NCBI RefSeq assembly: GCF_026162365.1
Contig: NZ_JAOANW010000006.1
Span: forward strand, 62,001-126,000
DNA from: Nitratireductor luteus
GTDB taxonomy: Bacteria; Pseudomonadota; Alphaproteobacteria; Rhizobiales; Rhizobiaceae
DNA: 64,000 nt
Direction of reading: 5' to 3'
Positions 36,635 through 45,070 of the stretch are shown here, in pieces (positions within the stretch are counted from its first letter, which is position 1; every line of letters begins with the position of its first letter). The notes under the pieces are model-generated. The model was not told the origin of the DNA, ran no database searches, and saw only the letters and a list, made by a program, of their open reading frames with translations. Both the position numbers and the translations under genes were made by a program.

Positions 36635-37674
36635 TCAGATACTTCCGTGATGCGGCCCGTCGAAGCAGAGCGGGCAATTGCGTCAATCAAGTGATGAGCG
36701 GCCAGCGCCGCGCGGCCCGAAGCGACAGGCGGGCGCCCGTCGGCCAGGGCACTTGCGAAATCCTCGATGATCGCCTGGTGCCATTCATGGGTAAACGCCA
36801 TCGGGTCGGCTCCGCCGCCGGTGCCGGCGGTGGCACCGAAGCTTTCCTCGCGTCCGTCGCGCCAGCGTACGGTCAAGACTCCGGAGCCGAGATGCAGGCT
36901 GGCTTTGTCGAAATGCAGCGTAATGGTTTCGGCCCCGCCGGGGAAACTGGCGGTGCTGGCTACCAGCGAGCCCACGGCGCCGTTTGCGAAGCGCAGCCCC
37001 GCGGTGGCAAAGTCCTCCGATTCCATCCGGTGAAAGCGCGACGTCGCGGTCATGGCCTGCACCTCGGCAACCGGACCGGCAAGGCCGAGCGCCAGGTCGA
37101 TCGTGTGAATCGCCTGCGAAATCAGCACCCCGCCCCCATCGCGCGCATAGCTGCCGCGCCCCGGTTCGTCATAATAGGCCTGCTCGCGCCACCAGGGCAC
37201 GGTGATCTCGGCCAGGCCAAACGCGCCCAGATCGCCCGAGGCCGCCAGTTCGGCAGCTTTGCGCGAGGCTGCCCTCATCCGGTGCTGGAAGAAGATGCCG
37301 AGCGCCACCCCCGCCTCCTCGCAAATCCGCACAACCTCTTCTGCTTCGGCAGACGTGCGGCCCACAGGCTTTTCCAGCAGGATATGCTTGCCCGCGCGGG
37401 CCAACGGCTCAACCAATGCCACTCGGGCATCGGGCGGCGTGGCAATAACGGCGAAATCCACTTCATCGTCGGCGGCGATGGCGGCGATATCCGGGTAGAC
37501 CTGCAAGGGTTCGCCCCCCGCCGCTTCGGCAAAGGCGCGCGCGCTTTCCATGCGGCGGGCTGCCACCCCCTTGAGCCGGACACGCGGCGCGGCAGCCCGG
37601 AGGGCGGCCAGATGAGTGCGGGCCACCATACCCGTGCCCACCAGCGCGCAGGTCAATCGATCGCTTTCGACCAC
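36631..37674 (-). CDS. Gfo/Idh/MocA family oxidoreductase (3)
   Basis: A 347-residue dehydrogenase with CALVGTGMVARTHLAALRAA (Rossmann), HILLEKPVGRTSAEAEEVV (EKP), and GGVLISQAIHTIDLALGLAG (catalytic His). The start codon is GTG at 37674, preceded by GGGAGGATATG. It is the first gene of the eight-gene operon, 143 bp from the divergent GntR gene. The substrate is unknown; with the other two it could run successive oxidation, isomerisation or reduction of a sugar acid. Confidence 0.87.
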   Translation of the reverse strand: MVESDRLTCALVGTGMVARTHLAALRAAAPRVRLKGVAARRMESARAFAEAAGGEPLQVYPDIAAIAADDEVDFAVIATPPDARVALVEPLARAGKHILLEKPVGRTSAEAEEVVRICEEAGVALGIFFQHRMRAASRKAAELAASGDLGAFGLAEITVPWWREQAYYDEPGRGSYARDGGGVLISQAIHTIDLALGLAGPVAEVQAMTATSRFHRMESEDFATAGLRFANGAVGSLVASTASFPGGAETITLHFDKASLHLGSGVLTVRWRDGREESFGATAGTGGGADPMAFTHEWHQAIIEDFASALADGRPPVASGRAALAAHHLIDAIARSASTGRITEVSE

Positions 37675-37714
37675 GGAAACATATCCTCCCCGTTTCGTAG
37701 ATCAGGATCATCTT

Positions 37715-37757
37715 GCATACCAGTATGCCGGTTGTCAACCGTCCAGGATACCGGTAT
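37715..37757. promoter_or_regulatory. two palindromic operators for the GntR regulator
   Basis: GCATACCAGTATGC (37715-37728) and ATACCGGTAT (37748-37757) share the pattern ATACCnGTAT followed by nCCGG. Start-to-start distance is 31 bp, three DNA turns. They lie between the divergent oxidoreductase operon and gntR. The motif resembles sites of uronate-responsive FCD-type GntR repressors (TGGTATACCA-like). Confidence 0.72.
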
Positions 37758-37817
37758 ACCGGGTCTGCGCGACCAGGATTCACAAAACCTGGGAACCACA
37801 GGAAATGAGCCTCAAGC

Positions 37818-38546
37818 ATGAGCGAAAATTCCCGGACCGACGAAACCGCAACCGACCTCTTGGCCGTCGCCTTTCCACCGCTCGACCTGGGCCGGCCGGC
37901 CGGCGAGCAGATCTTTTCGGCGCTCAAATCGGCAATTCTGAAAACCGAGCTGCCGCCGGGATGCCTGATCTCGGAAAGCGAGATCGGCCAGCGCTTCGGT
38001 GCGAGCCGAACCCCTGTGCGCGAAGCCTTCACGCAGTTGCGCGCCGACGGGCTGATCGTGACCCTTCCTAGCCGAGGCAACTATGTCTCGCGCCTGTCTG
38101 AGGTGCGCATTCGCGAGGCGCAGTTCATCCGCGAAGGGCTGGAACTGGCGAATGTGGAGCGGCTTTGCGAGATCGGCCTGCGCGACACGGCAGCAAGCGC
38201 GCTGACCAGTATTCTCGACGCCCAGAGCCGCTGCGTCGCCTGCGGCGACCTGCTGGAGTTCCAGGAGCAGGACGACCTGTTCCACATCATGCTGGCGCGC
38301 GCCACGGGCTTTGCCCGCGCCGAGACGCTGCTGGTGCGCGAGAAGGCGGCGCTGGACCGGCTTCGGGTGTTTTCGCTTAGCGATGTCAAGCACATGACCT
38401 GCTTGCTGGAGGAACATCGTGCGATCCTGAATGCGATCCGCGAGCGCGACACCGGCTCAGCGCTGGCTGCGACGCGGGTGCATCTGCGCTCGATCCTCGG
38501 CGCCCTGTCGAGCCTCATCCAGGCCAATAGGGATTTTTTCGAGTAG
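37818..38546 (+). CDS. GntR family regulator (FCD subfamily)
   Basis: A 242-residue regulator. The winged HTH is at about residues 48-90 (ISESEIGQRFGASRTPVREA, FTQLRADGLIVTLPSRG). The FCD effector domain has the D of EQDDLFHIMLARATG, and the H of LLEEHRAILNAI and RVHLRSIL as probable metal ligands. It is divergent from the uxuA/ABC/oxidoreductase operon, with two palindromes between them. It probably represses that operon until a sugar-acid intermediate binds. Confidence 0.88.
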   Translation: MSENSRTDETATDLLAVAFPPLDLGRPAGEQIFSALKSAILKTELPPGCLISESEIGQRFGASRTPVREAFTQLRADGLIVTLPSRGNYVSRLSEVRIREAQFIREGLELANVERLCEIGLRDTAASALTSILDAQSRCVACGDLLEFQEQDDLFHIMLARATGFARAETLLVREKAALDRLRVFSLSDVKHMTCLLEEHRAILNAIRERDTGSALAATRVHLRSILGALSSLIQANRDFFE

Positions 38547-38852
38547 CCCCGGCAAGAACAGGCGCCCAAGCCGCCAAACCATAACCGCCCTGCCCGGCCT
38601 TGCCGAACCGCTCCACGTTTCCAAGGCCGCGCTTTCCTGATGACTCTGGGCTCTCAGGAGCACTCCCAATTCAAGGGGCCTCGGGAGAATTAGACTATAG
38701 GATGCCAGTCTTCGTCTCCGACATTTCCGTCATGGTAGCGGTTGGAGCCGCCGGAAATCGCCAGGCTCTGGCAATCTCCCCCCGTTTCAGTCTATGATGA
38801 GTGCGGCTTTCCGACGGGTTGGAGGATCCGCGGAGGCCGGGAGGAACGGAGG
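38547..38852. other. intergenic region before cytochrome oxidase genes
   Basis: About 306 bp with no supportable gene. It must hold the promoter of the oxidase operon. An in-frame upstream ATG at 38742 would add 37 residues with no membrane or signal character to subunit II and is judged not coding. No clear operator was seen. Confidence 0.4.
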
Positions 38853-39680
38853 ATGGCGGTTGCGCTGATACTCGTCCTTGTGGTTGTGGGCTCGATATTG
38901 TTCCATATCTTGAGCCCATGGTGGTGGTCGCCCATCGCTTCCAACTGGAACTATATCGACCACACTCTCGTCATCACATTCTGGATCACCGGCATCGTCT
39001 TTGCCGCCGTGGTTCTGTTCATGGCCTATTGCGTATTCCGCTTCCGCCATCGCGAAGGCGTCAAGGCGGACTACAATCCCGAGAACAAGAAGCTGGAATG
39101 GTGGCTGACCATTGTCACTGCGGTGGGCGTAGCGGCCATGCTGGCGCCCGGCCTTTATGTCTGGTCGCAGTTCATCACCGTGCCCGACGACGCGACCGAG
39201 GTCGAGGTCGTCGCCCAGCAATGGCAGTGGAGCTATCGGCTGCCCGGCGAGGACGGCCGGCTCGGCAAATCCGACAGCCGGCTCGTCAGCTACGAGAACC
39301 CGCTAGGTATCGACCCGGACGACCCGAACGGTCAGGACGATGTGGTGATCGAGGCGGCCGATCTGCATCTGCCCCAAGACAAGCCGGTAAAAATGCTCTT
39401 GCGCTCGATCGACGTACTGCACGACTTCTACGTGCCCGAGTTCCGCGCCAAGATGGACATGGTTCCGGGCATGATCACCTATTTCTGGTTCACCCCGACG
39501 AGAACGGGAACCTTCGAGGTACTGTGCGCCGAGCTCTGCGGCACGGGTCACTCCTATATGCGCGGTTTCGTGGTTGTGGATACGGATGAGGACTACGAGG
39601 CGTGGCTCGAGGGACAATCCACCTTCGCCCAGCTTTCCGCTCCCTCGACGCTCGGTTCGGCGGACGGAGTGGAACCGTGA
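38853..39680 (+). CDS. ctaC: cytochrome c oxidase subunit II
   Basis: A 275-residue subunit II. Two N-terminal membrane helices (about 1-20 and 36-62) precede the periplasmic cupredoxin domain. The CuA ligands are all visible: H190 (DVLHDF), then C225, E227, C229, H233 and M236 in LCAELCGTGHSYM. The aromatic patch is AQQWQWSY. The start at MAVALILVL follows GAACGGAGG. The gene order (II, I, III, III-like, IV) resembles the alternative coxMNOP oxidase of Bradyrhizobium, where this would be CoxM. It accepts electrons from cytochrome c. Confidence 0.92.
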   Translation: MAVALILVLVVVGSILFHILSPWWWSPIASNWNYIDHTLVITFWITGIVFAAVVLFMAYCVFRFRHREGVKADYNPENKKLEWWLTIVTAVGVAAMLAPGLYVWSQFITVPDDATEVEVVAQQWQWSYRLPGEDGRLGKSDSRLVSYENPLGIDPDDPNGQDDVVIEAADLHLPQDKPVKMLLRSIDVLHDFYVPEFRAKMDMVPGMITYFWFTPTRTGTFEVLCAELCGTGHSYMRGFVVVDTDEDYEAWLEGQSTFAQLSAPSTLGSADGVEP

Positions 39681-39772
39681 TCTGCATGAGACCCCCACCG
39701 CGCACCGATCCCCTCCCCTGCCTTAATGGCGGGAGGAACTGCGGCGCGGCGATGTAACAAGGAGGTGACGCG

Positions 39773-41548
39773 ATGGTTGATGCCACACCTCACGCGGAAC
39801 AGGGCGTTCCACCTGCGGAAGTGCCCGAGCTTGAGCTCTACCATCCGAAGAGCTGGTGGACGACCTATGTCTTCTCGCAGGACGCCAAGGTCATCGCCAT
39901 ACAGTATTCCGGCACGGCCATCGCCATTGGCCTGGTGGCATTGGTGCTTTCCTGGCTGATGCGCCTGCAACTCGGCTTTCCCGGCACGTTCGATTTCATC
40001 ACGCCGGAGGCCTACTACCAGTTCATGACCATGCACGGCATGATCATGGTGATTTATCTCCTGACGGCACTCTTCCTCGGCGGCTTCGGCAACTATCTGA
40101 TCCCGCTGATGGTCGGCGCACGCGACATGGTGTTCCCCTATGTCAACATGCTGAGCTACTGGATTTACCTGTTGGCCGTGCTAGTGCTGGTCGTGAGCTT
40201 CTTTGCGCCGGGCGGACCGACGGGCGCGGGATGGACGCTCTATCCGCCGCAGGCGATCTTGTCCGGCACGCCTGGCGGCCAGAGTGCCGGCATCATCCTG
40301 ATGCTGGTCTCGCTCATCCTCTTCATCATCGGCTTCACCATGGGCGGGCTGAACTATGTGGTGACGGTAATCCAGGGCCGCACGCGCGGGATGACCCTGA
40401 TGCGCATGCCGCTCACCGTCTGGGGTATCTTCACCGCCACGGTCATGGCGCTTCTGGCCTTCCCGGCGCTGTTCGTGGCCTGCGTGATGATGCTGTTCGA
40501 CCGCCTGCTCGGCACTTCGTTCTTCATGCCGGCGCTGGTGGAGATGGGCCAGCAGTTGAGCTATGGCGGCGGCAGCCCAATCCTGTTCCAGCACCTGTTC
40601 TGGTTCTTCGGCCATCCGGAGGTCTATATCGTGGCACTGCCGGCCTTCGGCATCGTCTCGGACCTCATCAGCACCCATGCCCGCAAGAACATCTTCGGTT
40701 ACCGTATGATGGTGTGGGCCATTGTCATCATCGGTGCGCTGTCCTTCATCGTGTGGGCGCACCACATGTATGTGTCGGGCATGCATCCGTGGTTCGGCTT
40801 CTTCTTCGCCACGACGACGCTGATCATAGCGGTCCCGACGGCGATCAAGGTCTATAACTGGGTGCTGACACTGTGGCGCGGCGACATTCACCTCACAGTA
40901 CCGATGCTGTTCGCGCTGGCCTTCATCGTCACCTTCGTCAATGGCGGGCTTACCGGGCTTTTCCTCGGCAATGTGGTGGTTGACGTGCCCTTGTCCGACA
41001 CCATGTTCGTCGTAGCCCATTTCCACATGGTCATGGGCGTGGCGCCGATCCTCGTGGTCTTCGGAGCTCTCTATCACTGGTATCCCAAGATCACCGGGCG
41101 CATGCTCAACGAGGGGATGGGCCAGTTCCATTTCTGGGTGACGTTCATCGGTGCCTACGCCATTTTCTTCCCGATGCATTATGTGGGGCTGGTGGGTGTC
41201 CCACGCCGCTATCCGGAGCTCGGCGACGCCGCCTTCGTGACCGATTCCGTGCACACGCTTAACGCCTTCATCACGGTGGCCGCGCTGATCGTCGGGTTTG
41301 CGCAGATGGTGTTCCTGTTCAACTTGCTCTGGAGCTTGCGCTACGGACGTGAGGCCGGTGGCAATCCGTGGCGGGCTACCAGCCTTGAATGGCAGACGCC
41401 GACGACGCCGCCGCCGCATGGCAACTGGGGCGATGAGCGACCGGTGGTCTATCGCTGGGCCTACGACTATTCGGTCCCTGGCGCGCAGCAGGACTTTATC
41501 GCGCAAAACGATCCGGGACCGCAAAGGGCGGGCGTGAGGCCGGCATGA
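39773..41548 (+). CDS. ctaD: cytochrome c oxidase subunit I
   Basis: A 591-residue heme-copper oxidase subunit I with about 12 helices plus extra. The D-channel Glu motif WFFGHPEVYIVALPAFG identifies an A-type oxidase, and YQFMTMHGMIMVIYLLTALF holds the heme a ligand H. AHHMYVSG carries two CuB His and VVAHFHMVMG the heme a and a3 His pair. It reduces O2 to water and pumps protons. The gene overlaps the next by 4 bp. In coxMNOP nomenclature this is CoxN. Confidence 0.93.
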   Translation: MVDATPHAEQGVPPAEVPELELYHPKSWWTTYVFSQDAKVIAIQYSGTAIAIGLVALVLSWLMRLQLGFPGTFDFITPEAYYQFMTMHGMIMVIYLLTALFLGGFGNYLIPLMVGARDMVFPYVNMLSYWIYLLAVLVLVVSFFAPGGPTGAGWTLYPPQAILSGTPGGQSAGIILMLVSLILFIIGFTMGGLNYVVTVIQGRTRGMTLMRMPLTVWGIFTATVMALLAFPALFVACVMMLFDRLLGTSFFMPALVEMGQQLSYGGGSPILFQHLFWFFGHPEVYIVALPAFGIVSDLISTHARKNIFGYRMMVWAIVIIGALSFIVWAHHMYVSGMHPWFGFFFATTTLIIAVPTAIKVYNWVLTLWRGDIHLTVPMLFALAFIVTFVNGGLTGLFLGNVVVDVPLSDTMFVVAHFHMVMGVAPILVVFGALYHWYPKITGRMLNEGMGQFHFWVTFIGAYAIFFPMHYVGLVGVPRRYPELGDAAFVTDSVHTLNAFITVAALIVGFAQMVFLFNLLWSLRYGREAGGNPWRATSLEWQTPTTPPPHGNWGDERPVVYRWAYDYSVPGAQQDFIAQNDPGPQRAGVRPA

Positions 41549-42252
41549 GCGTCATCCTCGTTTTCCTGTTGGTGGTCGCAGGCTTCTCCTTCTGGTGGCT
41601 TTCACGCCACCGGCTGATGTCGAAGCCTTGGCTGGAACATGGCGTTCACACCGCGCTGCCGGAAACGGACGTAGCGGGCATGCCGACCGCGAAAATCGCG
41701 CTGGGCATCTTCCTGGCAGTTGTGGGAAGCCTCTTCGCGCTGTTCTCCAGCGCCTATTTCATGCGCATGGAATATGCCGACTGGCAGGCGCCGCCGCTGC
41801 CGAACGTGCTGTGGGTGAATACGGTCGTCCTCGTGCTCGCCAGCGTCGCTCTGCAATGCGCCGTGCATGCCGCGCGCGAGGGTCGGTTGGACATGACACG
41901 GCTCGCACTGGCCGCGGGGGGGCTTGCAACCTTCGTCTTCCTGGCCGGACAGCTTGTTGCCTGGCAGGAGCTGTCGGCCGGCGGCCATTTCATGAATGTG
42001 AACGCGGCCAACAGCTTCTTCTATTTGCTGACCGGCATGCACGGGCTGCACATTCTGGGTGGGCTGGTGGGCCTCGGCCGCGTAGCGGCGATGGCATGGA
42101 GCGAAGAGCAGGTGACGGAGCGGCTGGGTCTCGGCGTCGATCTGTGCGCCATGTACTGGCATTTCCTGCTCTTCGTCTGGCTCGGCCTGTTCGTCCTTCT
42201 GGCCGGGTGGGCGGGGGACCTGATTGCCATATGCCGGCAATTGCTGACGTGA
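41545..42252 (+). CDS. cytochrome c oxidase subunit III (first copy)
   Basis: A 235-residue membrane protein with about seven helices. Family features include FSSAYFMRMEYADWQ, LAGQLVAWQELSAGG, YLLTGMHGLHILGGLVGLGR and MYWHFLLFVWLGLF (heme-copper oxidase subunit III). It overlaps subunit I by 4 bp. A second, longer subunit III follows at once; in Bradyrhizobium coxMNOP the corresponding pair is CoxO and CoxP. Confidence 0.85.
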   Translation: MSVILVFLLVVAGFSFWWLSRHRLMSKPWLEHGVHTALPETDVAGMPTAKIALGIFLAVVGSLFALFSSAYFMRMEYADWQAPPLPNVLWVNTVVLVLASVALQCAVHAAREGRLDMTRLALAAGGLATFVFLAGQLVAWQELSAGGHFMNVNAANSFFYLLTGMHGLHILGGLVGLGRVAAMAWSEEQVTERLGLGVDLCAMYWHFLLFVWLGLFVLLAGWAGDLIAICRQLLT

Positions 42253-42266
42253 GGGAGGATCGGGCA

Positions 42267-42989
42267 ATGGCTGAGACAACACTGAACGGTGTGCCTGACG
42301 AACAAACCCGGCCGGAGGGTCTCAGCGGCGTCGTCGCCGACTGGTCATCGGACCAGCGCGCTTTCAAGAGCGCTTCGTGGGGGAAGGCCATGATGTGGAT
42401 CTTCCTCCTTTCCGACACCTTCATCTTCGGCTGCTTCCTTCTTGCCTACATGACGGCGCGTATGTCGACCACCGTGGAGTGGCCCAACGCCAGCGAGGTT
42501 TTCGCGCTGCATATCGGCGGTGCGGATGTTCCGCTGATCCTGATAGCCATCATGACCTTCGTGCTGATCTCGTCGAGCGGCACCATGGCCATCGCCGTCA
42601 ACTACGCCTACCGGCGCAACCGCAACATGACCGTGATCCTGCTCGTCCTGACGGCCCTTCTCGGTGCCACCTTCGTCGGCATGCAGGCTTTCGAATGGAC
42701 CAAGCTGATCAGCGAGGGCGTCAGGCCCTGGGGCAACCCTTGGGGCGCGGCGCAATTCGGCTCCAGCTTTTTCATGATCACGGGTTTCCACGGCACCCAT
42801 GTCACCTTCGGCGTTATCTTCCTCCTCATCGTCGCGCGCAAGGTCTGGCGCGGCGATTACGATCACGGCAGGCGAGGCTTTTTCACCAGCCGACCCGGCG
42901 ACTATGAGCATGTGGAGATTATGGGCCTCTACTGGCACTTCGTTGATCTGGTCTGGGTCTTTATTTTCGCATTCTTCTATCTGTGGTGA
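42267..42989 (+). CDS. ctaE: cytochrome c oxidase subunit III (second copy)
   Basis: A 240-residue subunit III with about five to seven helices. Conserved stretches: WIFLLSDTFIFGCFLLAYMT, MQAFEWTKLISEGVRPWGN, GFHGTHVTFGVIFLLIVARK and EIMGLYWHFVDLVWVFIFAF. The start at MAETTLNG follows GTGAGGGAGGATCGGGCA, 14 bp after the first subunit III. Two different subunit III proteins in tandem imply a divided or duplicated role in stabilising the complex. Confidence 0.87.
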   Translation: MAETTLNGVPDEQTRPEGLSGVVADWSSDQRAFKSASWGKAMMWIFLLSDTFIFGCFLLAYMTARMSTTVEWPNASEVFALHIGGADVPLILIAIMTFVLISSSGTMAIAVNYAYRRNRNMTVILLVLTALLGATFVGMQAFEWTKLISEGVRPWGNPWGAAQFGSSFFMITGFHGTHVTFGVIFLLIVARKVWRGDYDHGRRGFFTSRPGDYEHVEIMGLYWHFVDLVWVFIFAFFYLW

Positions 42990-42998
42990 GGGACAATC

Positions 42999-43367
42999 AT
43001 GGCTTCCCATTCAGAACACGCACGCTACTCACAGACGGCCATTGCGGAGCACGCCGAGGGCCAGCAGCATCCGATCCGCATCTATCTGGTCGTCTGGTTC
43101 TGGCTGTTCGTGCTCAGCGCCTGTTCCTATATGGTCGATTATGTCGGATTCGAGGGCTATCTGCGCTGGGGGCTGGTCCTGGCCTTCATGATCGTGAAGG
43201 CCGGGCTGATCGTTGCCGTGTTCATGCACATGGTATGGGAGCGGCTGGCGCTGGCCTACGCTATCCTGCTGCCACCTATTGCCGTGCTTGTTTTCGTCGC
43301 CATCATGGCAATCGAATCCGACTACACCGCGCTCACCCGCATGAACGCGTTCTCGAACGGCGGGTAA
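42999..43367 (+). CDS. cytochrome c oxidase subunit IV (prokaryotic type)
   Basis: A 122-residue protein with three predicted membrane helices. The IRIYLVVWFWLFVLSACSYM start and the AFMIVKAGLIVAVFMHMVWE helix are typical of the bacterial subunit IV (CoxD/CyoD-like). It probably aids assembly of the CuB centre. It is the last gene of the oxidase operon, 9 bp after subunit III, and converges on the DUF2189 gene. Confidence 0.83.
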   Translation: MASHSEHARYSQTAIAEHAEGQQHPIRIYLVVWFWLFVLSACSYMVDYVGFEGYLRWGLVLAFMIVKAGLIVAVFMHMVWERLALAYAILLPPIAVLVFVAIMAIESDYTALTRMNAFSNGG

Positions 43368-43405
43368 CCGGCAATTGGATCAGGCCCGGGCAAAAAGTGC
43401 TGGCG

Positions 43406-44230
43406 CTATTCCGCCGACCGCTTCTTCTTTCCGCCGGGCGAAACCACCGTCTTGCGGTAGAAATGCCAGGTGGCATGACCCAGCACTGGGATGACCACCG
43501 CCAAGCCGACAAAAAACGGCAGCGAACCGACCACCAGAAGGGCAGCGACTATGAAACCCCACAGAAGCACCGGCAGCGGATTGGCCAGCATGACGCGGGC
43601 CGATGTCTCGATGGCGGCATAGGCGCCCACGTCCCGGTCAAGCAGCAGCGGAAAGGCAACGGACGTGGTGCTGAGGACGACCAGGGCGAAAATGAAACCA
43701 ACCAGATTGCCGACCAGAAGCAGCGTCCAGCCTCGCTGCGTGGTCAGGACCTCGTAGATGAAACCGAAGATGGCCTCCGGCACCGTGGTGCCGTAAAGCC
43801 AAGTGTACAGCGCCTGGGCAGTGAAGATCCACACCAGGAAAATTGCAAGCAGCATGACCCCGACAGCCACAATGGATGGAAGGGCAGGTGAATTGCGCAC
43901 GCTGAAGGCATGTTTCCAGGAAGTGTCCATGCCGAGTTCACGCCGGCGACTGATCTCGTAAAGCCCGATTGCCGCGAAAGGTCCCAGAAGGGCGAAGCCG
44001 GCGATCAGAGGGAAGATCAGCTGCAGCGCGTTGCCGCTCGACGCCCATGTGATGAGGATAACCCCGACAACGGGATAGATCAGGCAGAGGAAAAAATAGT
44101 GGGACGGCTTGTCCCAAAAATCATTCAGACCACTGCGAAGTGCATCGAGAATGTCGGCGAAATCGACATTGCGCACCTTGGGATGCGCAACGGTTTTCTG
44201 GGCGCCTGCGATAACGTGAAAGCCTGCCAT
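43406..44230 (-). CDS. DUF2189 integral membrane protein
   Basis: A 274-residue protein with about six membrane helices. The N-terminal polar part VRNVDFADILDALRSGLNDF is the usual start of DUF2189 proteins, followed by the P-S-H-Y-F-F-L entry to TM1. The family is often found beside cytochrome oxidase genes in rhizobia; its role is unknown. The start at MAGFHVIAG follows GGAGGAGTGG. It is convergent with the oxidase operon, 38 bp apart. Confidence 0.83.
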   Translation of the reverse strand: MAGFHVIAGAQKTVAHPKVRNVDFADILDALRSGLNDFWDKPSHYFFLCLIYPVVGVILITWASSGNALQLIFPLIAGFALLGPFAAIGLYEISRRRELGMDTSWKHAFSVRNSPALPSIVAVGVMLLAIFLVWIFTAQALYTWLYGTTVPEAIFGFIYEVLTTQRGWTLLLVGNLVGFIFALVVLSTTSVAFPLLLDRDVGAYAAIETSARVMLANPLPVLLWGFIVAALLVVGSLPFFVGLAVVIPVLGHATWHFYRKTVVSPGGKKKRSAE

Positions 44231-44466
44231 GACCACTCCTCCGAGATCAGATCCGGTGGGTCGCGGTACACGCTGCCTCGAATGGCTGGTCACGCGATAC
44301 CGCAACCTTTGCCGTGGTGCGCATACTACTACAGGATACGGCTCTTGTCCTTGGTTTTCGCGTTCCGATGGGAGCAAGCTGGCGCCGTAGTGCATTCTTT
44401 TGTAACCTGTCGACGGCGCGCGCCGCGTTCGGGAGGACTGCGGCGATGCTGCCGGGAGGTCGTGCA

Positions 44467-44547
44467 ATGGACCCAAAAACGTTGCTTGTGGTTGCAGTCG
44501 CCCTGGCGGCTCTATTGTTGATCGGGTTTGGCGTGTTTCCCCTTTAG
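44467..44547 (+). CDS. 26-residue single-helix membrane peptide
   Basis: A short ORF encoding MDPKTLLVVAVALAALLLIG then FGVFPL. It has a very good ribosome site (CCGGGAGGTCGTGCA before the ATG) and one hydrophobic helix with charged residues only at the N-terminus. It is too short for standard gene finders. It lies between the DUF2189 promoter and the cytochrome c gene and could be a small accessory subunit of the nearby oxidase, by analogy with known small oxidase peptides. That is inference. Confidence 0.5.
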   Translation: MDPKTLLVVAVALAALLLIGFGVFPL

Positions 44548-44554
44548 GATCTGT

Positions 44555-44580
44555 GGAACCGTCCGCCGGTTCATGCCGTT
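44555..44580 (+). promoter_or_regulatory. EcfG-type promoter candidate before cytochrome c gene
   Basis: GGAAC (44555-44559) and CGTT (44577-44580) are 17 bases apart, within the EcfG consensus. The same stretch holds a short inverted repeat GAACCG-TCCGC-CGGTTC that could instead be a weak hairpin after the 26-residue ORF. The cytochrome c start is about 90 bp downstream. Confidence 0.5.
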
Positions 44581-44668
44581 ATCGGGTGTAGGATGGCTTT
44601 TTTAGGAAGGCCGCCCCGCAGGGAGGAAACCGACGGGCGCGCCGCTTTTGCAAGGAGGGACCGTCGCC

Positions 44669-45070
44669 ATGAAACTGCGTTCTCACATCTTTCCTGCCGG
44701 GCTGATAGCCCTGTTGCTCGCACCGACCGCGGCATTGACCCAAGAAGGCGATCCGGCGGCGGGCAAGCAGGTATTCAACAGATGCCGGGCCTGCCATGAA
44801 GCCGAGACCGACCGAAACAAGGTCGGCCCCAGCTTGCTTGGCGTGGTGGGCCGCACGGCCGGCTCGCTGGAATCGTTCGAATCCCGCTATTCGGAAAGTA
44901 TGCGCCAAGCAGGTGAGGAAGGACTCGTCTGGAACGAAGAGAACCTGACGGAGTATCTGCGTGACCCGAAAGCGGTCATCCCAAAAGGAACGATGGCCTT
45001 CCCAGGCCTGAAGAGCGATGAGGACATCGCCAATGTTATCGCCTATCTGAAGGCTGATCCGAAGCCCTGA
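44669..45070 (+). CDS. class I cytochrome c
   Basis: A 133-residue exported cytochrome. The signal peptide ends near ALT-QEG. The heme motif is CRACH (Cys39, Cys42, His43) and the axial Met is about 109 (PKGTMAFPG). Size and the NKVGPSLLGVVGRTAGSLES stretch match cytochrome c2/c550-like proteins. It may donate electrons to the oxidase encoded upstream. The start follows CAAGGAGGGACC. Confidence 0.88.
   Translation: MKLRSHIFPAGLIALLLAPTAALTQEGDPAAGKQVFNRCRACHEAETDRNKVGPSLLGVVGRTAGSLESFESRYSESMRQAGEEGLVWNEENLTEYLRDPKAVIPKGTMAFPGLKSDEDIANVIAYLKADPKP

Noticed and set aside
40181-41524. 447-codon open frame antisense to cytochrome oxidase subunit I
   Set aside because: Shadow frame created by high G+C codon use in ctaD. 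Its composition (long runs of His, Asp, Gln, Arg) matches no protein family.
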